DNA of 28,146 nucleotides from DAOTEJ01 sp035454085. Its GTDB lineage: Bacteria > Pseudomonadota > Gammaproteobacteria > Burkholderiales > Burkholderiaceae_F. The stretch covers positions 1-28,146 of the forward strand of contig DAOTEJ010000028.1 in assembly GCA_035454085.1 (NCBI GenBank), read 5' to 3'. Every line of letters starts with the position of its first letter. The first letter of the stretch is position 1. The translations under genes were made by a program, and so were the position numbers. Positions 21,203-28,146 of this stretch are shown here, piece by piece. The notes under the pieces were generated by a model, which had not been told where the DNA came from, did no database searches, and was given only the letters and a program-made list of their open reading frames with translations.

Positions 21203-22247
21203 ATGTGCACCACCTGCGGCTGCGGCCAGGGCCAAGTGAAGATCGAAGGCGAGCACGAGCACGAACACCGTCACGCCGACGGCACCGTGCATTCGCACCC
21301 CCACGAGCACGACGCGGCACATGCGCACGCTCACGAGCACGGGCATCCGCACCACCACCCCGACGGGACGGTGCACACCCACGCCCACGAGCACGGCGCA
21401 GAGCACGCCCACGGCCACGATCACGAGCACGCACACACCCACGCTGACGGCCTGACGCACGCGCATCCCCACGACCACGACGGCGAGCACGCCCACGAGC
21501 ACGCGCCCGGAGTGCACCGCCATGCCGACGGCACCTGGCACAGCCACGATGGCGCCTCGGAGCACGTGCACGAGGGCGACGGCGCGCTGCACTACGGTCT
21601 GGGGCCCGCGCATTCACATGCGCCGGGCATGAGCCAGGCGCGCATGGTGAGAATCGAGCAGGACATCCTGGCGAAGAACGACCAGATCGCCGCCGGCAAT
21701 CGCCAGCGCCTTTCCGACCGCGGCGTCTTCGCGCTCAACCTCGTATCCAGCCCGGGCTCGGGCAAGACCACCCTGCTCGCCGCCAGCATCCGCACCCTGA
21801 TGCCGGCGCAAGCCGTGGCGGTGATCGAGGGCGACCAGCAGACCACCNNNNNNNNNNNNNNNNNNNNNNNNNNNNNNNNNNNNNNNNNNNNNNNNNNNNN
21901 NNNNNNNNNNNNNNNNNNNNNNNNNNNNNNNNNNNNNNNNNNNNNNNGAGGACAAGCCGCTCAAGTACCCCGACATGTTCCGCGCCGCGCGCCTGCTGCT
22001 GCTCAACAAGGTGGACCTGCTGCCCTACCTGAACTTCGATGTGGAGCAGTGCATCGCCTACGCGCGCCAGGTGAACCCCGAGATCGAGGTGATGCAGGTC
22101 TCGGCCACCACCGGCCAGGGCATGGACGCCTGGCTCGCGTGGGTGCGCGCTGGCGTGCGCCGCGCCCGCGAGGCGCAGCTGTCCACGGTCGAGGGACTGA
22201 GGCAGCGCGTGTCCGAGCTCGAAGACCGCCTCGCTCCGCGGCACTGA
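21203..22247 (+). CDS. hypB: Hydrogenase nickel incorporation GTPase HypB with long His-rich tract (interrupted by gap)
   Basis: HypB is the GTPase that drives nickel delivery. The N-terminus MCTTCGCG carries the CXXCGC high-affinity nickel motif. Residues 18-139 hold a His-rich tract with about 43 histidines in loosely repeated HADGTVHSH and HPDGTVHTH units. The GTPase domain begins about residue 150, with Walker A SSPGSGKTT (182-190) and EGDQQTT. The gap 21848-21947 removes the middle. After it the frame differs (EDKPLKYPDMF, NKVDLLPYL guanine-specificity motif, VSATTGQGMDAW, stop at 22247). By family comparison about 60-65 residues are missing, more than the 100 Ns allow. The gene itself is probably intact. 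Confidence 0.94.
21848..21947. other. Assembly gap (100 N) in hypB
   Basis: One hundred Ns of placeholder length. Coding frame changes across it, and comparison with HypB suggests roughly 180-200 bases are missing, covering the metal-binding Cys/His region and the switch regions. The flanks show no duplicated sequence. Confidence 0.99.
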
Positions 22248-22262
22248 GCCCGCGTAACGCCC

Positions 22263-24736
22263 ATGAGCCTTGCCCCTGCCCTGGCCATCGAGCGTCGCCG
22301 CGTGCGCGTGCGCGGCCTGGTGCAGGGCGTGGGCTTCCGGCCCTTCGTGTGGCGCCTGGCCACGGAACTCGAACTCGCCGGCAATGTGCTCAACGACGGC
22401 GAGGGCGTGGAGATCGCCCTCGAGGGCGAGCCCGGAGCCCTCGACGCCTTTCTCGTACGCCTGCGCAGCGAGGCGCCGCGTCTGGCGCGTATCGACAGCG
22501 TGGAAGCCAGCGCGGAGTCGCCCATCGCCGCGCGCGGCTTCGCCATCACCGAGAGCCGCCACGGCCGCGTCGCCACGGGCATCACCCCCGACGCCGCCAC
22601 CTGCCCCGACTGCCTGGCGGACATGCTGGCCCCCGCCAACCGGCGCTGGCGCTACGCCTTCACCAACTGCACCCACTGCGGCCCGCGCTACACCATCACC
22701 GCGCACCTGCCCTACGACCGTCCGCAGACCAGCATGGCGCGCTTCGTCATGTGCCCGGCCTGCCAGCGCGAGTATCGCGATCCCGCCGACCGGCGCTTCC
22801 ACGCCCAGCCCAATGCCTGCCCGGCCTGCGGGCCACGGCTGGCGCTGTGGTCGGCCCTGGGCGAGCCTCTGGCGTGCGCCGATGCGCTGACCGAGGCCGT
22901 GGCCCGCCTGGCGCGTGGCGAGATCCTGGCCATCAAGGGGCTCGGCGGCTTTCATCTGGTGTGCGATGCCCGTGACGCCACCGCCGTGGCGCGCCTGCGC
23001 GAGCGCAAGCATCGTGACGAGAAGCCGCTCGCGCTGATGGTGGCCAATCTTGCGTCCGCGCAGCGCTGGGGCGTGATCGATGCGCCCGCCGCGGCCCTGC
23101 TCGCCTCGCCCGAGCGGCCCATCGTGCTGGTACCCAAGCAGCCCGGGGCCGACGCTGCCCTGGTCGGCATCGCCGAGGGCGTGCCCGAGCTTGGGCTGAT
23201 GCTGCCCTACACGCCGCTGCACACCCTGCTGTTCCACGAGGCCGCCGGACGCCCGGCAGGCACGAGCTGGCTCGAAGCGCCGCAGGACCTCGTGNNNNNN
23301 NNNNNNNNNNNNNNNNNNNNNNNNNNNNNNNNNNNNNNNNNNNNNNNNNNNNNNNNNNNNNNNNNNNNNNNNNNNNNNNNNNNNNNNNNNNNNNGGCCGC
23401 CGGACGCCCGGCAGGCACGAGCTGGCTCGAAGCGCCGCAGGACCTCGTGCTGGTGATGACCAGCGCCAACCCGGGCGGCGAGCCGCTGGTGATCGGCAAC
23501 AACGAGGCCGTGACGCGCCTGGGCGGCATCGCCGACGCCCTGCTGGTGCACGACCGCGAGATCCTGATCCGCTGCGACGACTCCGTGCTGCGCGCGCCGT
23601 CCGCCGGCCCGCGCTTCCTGCGCCGCGCGCGCGGCTACACCCCGGCGCCGATCGCGCTCGCGGGCGACGGGCCGGCGGTGCTGGCACTCGGCGCCTGGCT
23701 GAAGAACACCGCCTGCCTCACGCGCGGCGACCACGCCTTCCTGAGCCAGCACATCGGCGACCTCGAAAATGCCGCGAGCTGCATGGCGCTCGACGCCGCC
23801 GTCGAACACTTGCAGTCGGTGCTCGAAATTCGCCCGGAGCTGGTGGCTCACGACCTGCATCCCGACTTCTACAGCACGCGCCTGGCGCAGCGCCTCACGG
23901 CCGAACTCGACGTGCCCGCCCTGCCGGTGCAGCACCATCACGCGCACATCGCCGCAGTGATGGCCGAGCACCGCGTCACCGAGCCGGTGCTGGGTCTGGC
24001 GCTCGACGGCGTGGGCCTCGGAGCCGATGGCGCCGTCTGGGGCGGTGAGCTGCTGCGGGTGTCGCCCGCTGGCTGCGAACGCCTGGGCCACCTGCGCGAA
24101 CTGCCCCTGCCCGGCGGCGATCGGGCCGCGCGCGAGCCTTGGCGGGTGGCCGCCGCGGCCCTGCACCTGATGGGACGCAGCGATGCCATCGCCGCGCGCT
24201 TTGCCTTCCCGGCCGCCGCCACCGTGGCGCACATGCTCGAACGCGGCCTGAATGCGCCGCCCACCAGCAGCGCGGGGCGCTGGTTCGACGCCGCCGCCGC
24301 CCTGCTCGGCGTACGCACCCACCAGGGCTTCGAGGGCCAGGCGCCGATGCTGCTCGAAGGTCTGGCGCGGGCCCACGGCTGCGTGGCCGCCGAACCCCTG
24401 TGGCACATCGCCGAGCGCGCGGGCGTGGAGTGCCTGGACCTGCTGCCCCTGCTTGCCGCGCTGGCCGAGGAGCCCGACGCCGCGCGCGGCGCCGCCCGCT
24501 TCCATGCCACGCTGATCGCCGCGCTGGACGATTGGGCAGGGGCCGTGGCCGCCCGCAGTGGACTGTCCACCGTCGCGCTGGGCGGCGGCTGCTTCATGAA
24601 CCTCATCCTGTCGGAAGGCCTGCGGCGCCGACTCGAGGCGCGCGGCCTGCGCGTGCTCGAAGCCGCCCTCGCCCCGGCCAACGACGGGGGCATCGCGCTC
24701 GGCCAGGCCTGGGCCGCGCGCCTCGCCCACGCCTGA
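22263..24736 (+). CDS. hypF: Carbamoyltransferase HypF (intact once a false gap is collapsed)
   Basis: HypF makes the thiocarbamate on HypE that becomes the active-site cyanide ligands, using carbamoyl phosphate. Domains in order: acylphosphatase (VRGLVQGVGFRPFVW, about 18-32), two zinc fingers (CPDCLADM...CTHCGPRY and CPACQRE...CPACGPR), a YrdC-like domain (KGLGGFHLVCDA, RKHRDEKPLALM) and a Kae1-like carbamoyltransferase domain (HHHAHIAAVMAEH, LALDGVGLG, LGGGCFMN, NDGGIALGQ). The 100-N gap at 23295-23394 is flanked by two identical 55-base copies (23240-23294 and 23395-23449). Joining 23294 to 23450 gives one frame of 772 residues through QDLV-LVMTSANPGG, a normal HypF length. ATG at 22263, 15 bases after hypB. 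Confidence 0.96.
23240..23449. other. False assembly gap with 55-base overlapping contig ends
   Basis: Bases 23240-23294 (GGCCGCCGGACG...CTCGTG) are repeated exactly at 23395-23449, on either side of 100 Ns (23295-23394). This is the pattern of two contigs whose overlapping ends were not merged. Removing one copy and the Ns restores the hypF frame. Confidence 0.95.
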
Positions 24737-24752
24737 TCCTCAAGGAACCGCC

Positions 24753-24983
24753 ATGTGCCTCGCCGTCCCTGCCCGCGTGATCGAACTGCTTGCCGATGAC
24801 GAGGCGACCATCGACCTGGCCGGCGTGCGCAAGCGCATCTCGCTCGCCCTGGTCGAGGGCGTCGCCGTGGACGACTACGTGATCGTGCACGTGGGCTACG
24901 CACTCCAGAAGATCGACCCCGCCGAGGCGGCGAAGACCCTGGCTCTCTTTGCCGAGGCCAAGATGCTGGACAGCCCGGCATGA
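24753..24983 (+). CDS. hypC: Hydrogenase maturation chaperone HypC
   Basis: HypC binds HypD and carries the Fe(CN)2CO unit to the large subunit. The 76-residue product starts MCLAVPARV with the essential Cys2 and has DYVIVHVGYALQKID with the conserved His46. Start at 24753 with AAGGA upstream, 16 bases after hypF; its last codons overlap the hypD start (ATGA). Confidence 0.97.
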   Translation: MCLAVPARVIELLADDEATIDLAGVRKRISLALVEGVAVDDYVIVHVGYALQKIDPAEAAKTLALFAEAKMLDSPA

Positions 24984-26119
24984 AGTACATCGCCGAGTAT
25001 CGCGACGGCGCGCTTGCGCGCGAGATCGCCGCCCGCATCGCCGCCGAGGCCACCCCCGGCCGCCGCTACAACCTCATGGAGTTCTGCGGCGGCCACACCC
25101 ACGCCATCTCGCGCTACGGGCTCAAGGACCTGCTGCCCGCGGCCGTGAACATGGTGCACGGGCCGGGCTGCCCGGTGTGCGTGCTGCCGATCGGCCGCAT
25201 CGACAACGCCATCGAGCTGGCAATGCAGCACGGCGCGATCGTCTGCACCTACGCCGACACGATGCGCGTGCCCGCCAGCGGCGGCCTGTCGCTCATGAAG
25301 GCCAAGGCGCGCGGCGCCGACATCCGCATGGTGTATTCGGCGGCCGACGCGCTGCGCATCGCGCAGGAGAACCCGGACCGCCAGGTGGTGTTCTTCGCCA
25401 TCGGCTTCGAGACCACCACCCCGCCCACCGCGGTGGTGATCAAGGCGGCGCATGCCGCCGGCCTGGGCAACTTCAGCGTCTTTTGCAACCACGTGCTCAC
25501 CCCGGCGGCGATCACCCACATCCTCGAGTCGCCCGAGGTGCGCGAGCTGGGCCTGGTGCCGCTCGACGGCTTCATCGGCCCGGCGCACGTGTCCACCATC
25601 ATCGGCAGCCAGCCCTACGAGTACTTCGCCGAGGAATACGCCAAGCCGGTGGTGATCGCGGGCTTCGAGCCCCTGGACGTGATGCAGGCGATCCTCATGC
25701 TCGTGCGCCAGCTCAACGAGGGCCGCGCCGAAGTCGAGAACGAGTTCACCCGCGCCGTGACGCCCGAAGGCAACGCCAAGGCCAAGACCCTGGTGGCCGA
25801 TGTCTTCGAGCTGCGCAAGACCTTCGAATGGCGCGGCCTGGGTGAGGTGCCCTACTCGGCGCTCAAGATCAAGGCGGCCTACGCCGACTATGACGCCGAG
25901 GCGCGCTTCGGCATCCGCTACCAGTCGGTGCCCGACAACAAGGCCTGCGAGTGCGGCGCCATCCTGCGCGGGGTGAAGAAGCCTACCGACTGCAAGGTGT
26001 TCGGCACCGTATGCACACCCGAGAATCCACTGGGCTCGTGCATGGTCAGCAGCGAAGGCGCCTGCGCCGCGCATTACACCTACGGCCGCTTCAAGGACGT
26101 GCCCGTCAAGGCCGCCTGA
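24980..26119 (+). CDS. hypD: Hydrogenase iron-cyanide assembly protein HypD
   Basis: HypD is the [4Fe-4S] protein on which iron, two cyanides and CO are assembled with HypC and HypE. The 379-residue product has MEFCGGHTH (Cys36), HGPGCPVCV (Cys64, Cys67) and GFETTTP. Near the C-terminus are the cluster cysteines in ACECGAIL, DCKVFGTVCTPENPLGSCMV and EGACAAHY. Length is normal and there is no internal defect. Overlaps hypC by four bases. Confidence 0.98.
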   Translation: MKYIAEYRDGALAREIAARIAAEATPGRRYNLMEFCGGHTHAISRYGLKDLLPAAVNMVHGPGCPVCVLPIGRIDNAIELAMQHGAIVCTYADTMRVPASGGLSLMKAKARGADIRMVYSAADALRIAQENPDRQVVFFAIGFETTTPPTAVVIKAAHAAGLGNFSVFCNHVLTPAAITHILESPEVRELGLVPLDGFIGPAHVSTIIGSQPYEYFAEEYAKPVVIAGFEPLDVMQAILMLVRQLNEGRAEVENEFTRAVTPEGNAKAKTLVADVFELRKTFEWRGLGEVPYSALKIKAAYADYDAEARFGIRYQSVPDNKACECGAILRGVKKPTDCKVFGTVCTPENPLGSCMVSSEGACAAHYTYGRFKDVPVKAA

Positions 26120-26163
26120 GTCCCCTCCACCGACCCGCCGCGGCGGCCCGTCCGCCGGCCCCC

Positions 26164-27213
26164 ATGTCCACCATCAAGCGCGATTACGTCCGCCCCGTCG
26201 ACTTCAAGCACGGCCGCATCGACATGACCCACGGCTCGGGGGGCCGGGCCATGGCGCAGCTGATCGAAGAACTGTTCGCCCGCGCCTTCGACAACGAATT
26301 CCTGGCCCAGGGCAACGACGGCGCGCTCCTGCCCCCGCCCGGCGGGCGCCTGGTGATGGCCACCGACAGCCACGTGATCACGCCGCTGTTCTTCGCTGGT
26401 GGCGACATCGGCTCGCTCGCGGTGCACGGCACGATCAACGACGTGGCCGTAAGCGGCGCGCGGCCCTTGTATCTGTCGGCCGGGTTCATCCTCGAGGAAG
26501 GCTTCCCGCTCGCGGACCTCAAGCGCATTGTCGAGTCCATGGCCGCCGCCGCGCGCGCCGCGGGCGTGCCCATCGTCACCGGCGACACCAAGGTCGTGGA
26601 GAAGGGCAAGGGCGACGGCGTGTTCATCACCACCACCGGCGTGGGCGTGGTGCCCGAGGGGCTGCGTCTCTCGGGCGCCAACGCGCGGCCAGGCGACGCG
26701 ATCCTGCTCTCGGGCACGATCGGCGACCACGGTGTGGCGATCATGAGCCAGCGCGAGAACCTGAGCTTCGAGACCACGATCCAGAGCGACAGCGCCGCGC
26801 TGCACACCCTGACGGCGGCGATGCTCGAGGCCGTGCCCACGATCCGCTGCCTGCGCGACCCCACGCGCGGCGGCCTGGCCACCACGCTCAACGAGATCGC
26901 GCGCCAGAGCGGCGTGGGCATGATGCTTCGCGAGGCTGACATTCCCGTGCGCCCCGAGGTCGACGCCGCCTGCGAATTCCTGGGGCTCGATCCGCTCTAT
27001 GTCGCCAACGAAGGCAAGCTCGTCGCGATCTGTCCGCCCGAGAGCGCGGCGGCGTTGCTCGCCGTGATGCGCGCCCACCCCCTGGGCACGGCCGCGGCGC
27101 TGATCGGTTCGGTCCACGCCGACGAGCACCACTTCGTGCAGATGGAGACCGCGTTTGGCGGCCGCCGCGTGGTGGACTGGCTCACCGGGGAACAGTTGCC
27201 GCGGATCTGCTGA
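26164..27213 (+). CDS. hypE: Carbamoyl dehydratase HypE
   Basis: HypE is an ATP-dependent enzyme that dehydrates the carbamoyl group on its C-terminal cysteine to a thiocyanate and passes CN to HypD. The 349-residue product has the PurM-like fold motifs MTHGSGGRAM, NDGALL, GTINDVAVSGARP and TGDTKVVEKG, with DPTRGGLATTLNE in the second half. It ends PRIC, so the catalytic cysteine is the last residue (Cys349). Start ATG at 26164, 44 bases after hypD. hypX follows after eight bases. Confidence 0.98.
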   Translation: MSTIKRDYVRPVDFKHGRIDMTHGSGGRAMAQLIEELFARAFDNEFLAQGNDGALLPPPGGRLVMATDSHVITPLFFAGGDIGSLAVHGTINDVAVSGARPLYLSAGFILEEGFPLADLKRIVESMAAAARAAGVPIVTGDTKVVEKGKGDGVFITTTGVGVVPEGLRLSGANARPGDAILLSGTIGDHGVAIMSQRENLSFETTIQSDSAALHTLTAAMLEAVPTIRCLRDPTRGGLATTLNEIARQSGVGMMLREADIPVRPEVDAACEFLGLDPLYVANEGKLVAICPPESAAALLAVMRAHPLGTAAALIGSVHADEHHFVQMETAFGGRRVVDWLTGEQLPRIC

Positions 27214-27221
27214 GCCGCGCC

Positions 27222-28146
27222 GTGCGCATCCTCCTGCTCGCCCATTCGTTCAACAGTCTCACCCAGCGCCTGTGGGTGGAGCTCGAAGCGCGCGGCCACG
27301 AGACCTCGCTCGAACTTGACGTCAACGACGCCACCACCGCGCAGGCGGTGGCGCTGTTCAAGCCGCAGTTGCTGATCGCCCCCTTCCTCAGGCGCGCCAT
27401 CCCCGAGTCGGTGTGGCGCGCGCTGCCGTGCTGGGTGGTGCACCCCGGCATCGTGAGCGACCGCGGCCCGTCCGCGCTCGACTGGGCCGTGCTCGAGGGC
27501 GAGGCGCGCTGGGGCGTTACCGTGCTGCAGGCCAACGCCGAGTTCGACGCCGGCGACGTGTGCGCGGCGCGCGAGTTCACGATGCGCGCGGCCAGCAAGG
27601 GCAGCCTGTACCGGCTCGAGGTAGCAAACGCTGCGGTGGCCGCGGTGCTCGAGGCTCTCGAGCGCCACACCGCGGGCGCCTCACCGACGCCGCTCGCGGC
27701 CTGGACGCCCGCGCCGCGCGGCCGTGCCCGGCCCGTGTGCCGCCAGGCCGATCGCCTCATCGACTGGTCGCGCGACAGCACCGCCCACGTGCTCGCCAAG
27801 ATCTGCTCGGCCGACGGCACGCCCGGCCTGCTCGACGCCAGCGACGCGGAGCCGCTCAAGCTCTACGACGCGCACCCCGAGGGCGCCCTGCGCGGCGTGC
27901 CCGGCGTGTGGATCGCGCGCCGCGACGAGGCCCTGTGCCGCGCCACCATCGACGGCGCGGTGTGGATCACGAACCTGGAGCGCACCGACGACGCGGAGCA
28001 CCCCTTCAAGCGCCCCGCGGCGCTGGTGCTGCCCGAGCTCGCGGCCACGCTGCCCGATGCGCCGGTCGCGCTCGACGCCCAGTCGAGCTTGCCCACCTGG
28101 CGCGAGCTCGCCTACACCGAGGAAGCCGGCGTGGGCGTGCTGCACT
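27222..28146 (+). CDS. hypX: Hydrogenase maturation factor HypX/HoxX, 5' part (cut by window edge)
   Basis: HypX makes the active-site CO ligand from formyl-tetrahydrofolate under aerobic conditions. The visible 308 residues start VRILLLAHSFNSLTQRLWVE from a GTG at 27222. They contain the formyl-transferase-like motif HPGIVSDRGPSALDWA and then the FDAGDVCAA and LIDWSRDS stretches expected of the N-terminal half (hydrolase/formyltransferase). The enoyl-CoA-hydratase-like C-terminal half lies beyond the window. No in-frame stop occurs to the window end. The gene completes the hypABFCDEX order known from Ralstonia. Confidence 0.94.
   Translation, partial: MRILLLAHSFNSLTQRLWVELEARGHETSLELDVNDATTAQAVALFKPQLLIAPFLRRAIPESVWRALPCWVVHPGIVSDRGPSALDWAVLEGEARWGVTVLQANAEFDAGDVCAAREFTMRAASKGSLYRLEVANAAVAAVLEALERHTAGASPTPLAAWTPAPRGRARPVCRQADRLIDWSRDSTAHVLAKICSADGTPGLLDASDAEPLKLYDAHPEGALRGVPGVWIARRDEALCRATIDGAVWITNLERTDDAEHPFKRPAALVLPELAATLPDAPVALDAQSSLPTWRELAYTEEAGVGVLH

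Noticed and set aside
21225..21560. His-codon repeats in hypB as a CRISPR or tandem repeat array
   Set aside because: Repeats are irregular, in frame and encode a His-rich protein tract of a known type.
23240..23449. Direct 55-base repeat as a mobile-element target duplication or real duplication in hypF
   Set aside because: It flanks a 100-N placeholder exactly and collapse restores the frame, so contig-end overlap explains it.

Overview
The window is GC-rich, tightly packed bacterial DNA. Gene order and family resemblance suggest a betaproteobacterium (Rhodocyclales or Burkholderiales-like). The hydrogenase cluster has the same order as the membrane-bound hydrogenase operon of Ralstonia/Cupriavidus (hoxKGZ-MLOQRTV-hypABFCDEX). 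The lineage is inferred from this synteny; there is no rRNA or marker gene to confirm it.

Left arm, all on the minus strand, in transcription order from about 12.5 kb down to 1: a small cyclic-nucleotide-binding-domain protein; an SDR/DUF2867 protein; a decaheme cytochrome plus MtrB/PioB-type outer-membrane barrel pair; a second such pair; and the System I cytochrome c maturation operon ccmABCDE with the start of ccmF, which runs off the left edge. Each barrel gene is followed by a hairpin terminator. The two decaheme/barrel pairs look like two trans-outer-membrane electron conduits, each with ten CXXCH haem sites in its cytochrome. The Ccm machinery that attaches such haems lies directly downstream.

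Right arm, plus strand, from 12.8 kb to the right edge: a complete group 1 membrane-bound uptake [NiFe]-hydrogenase system. It has small subunit, large subunit, cytochrome b, a HigA-like regulator, protease, a HypC-like chaperone, HoxO/Q/R/T/V-type maturation proteins, then hypA, hypB, hypF, hypC, hypD, hypE and the 5' part of hypX. The small subunit has the two extra cysteines typical of O2-tolerant enzymes. HypX, which makes the active-site CO under air, fits an enzyme matured aerobically. Most genes overlap or are a few bases apart, implying one long transcript. The main break is a 93-base hairpin-bearing spacer between the HigA-like gene and the protease gene.

The divergent region 12506-12804 holds a perfect FNR/FixK-type palindrome upstream of the hydrogenase genes. 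Three NarL-like TACCCCT palindromic sites lie upstream of ccmA and of both decaheme genes. Together the window reads as a respiratory island: H2 oxidation feeding quinone on one side, periplasm-to-surface electron transfer and haem attachment on the other. A functional link between the halves is inference.

Three runs of 100 Ns (in hupK, hypB and hypF) are assembly gaps. The hypF gap is an artefact: the same 55 bases flank it on both sides, and collapsing them restores an intact hypF.
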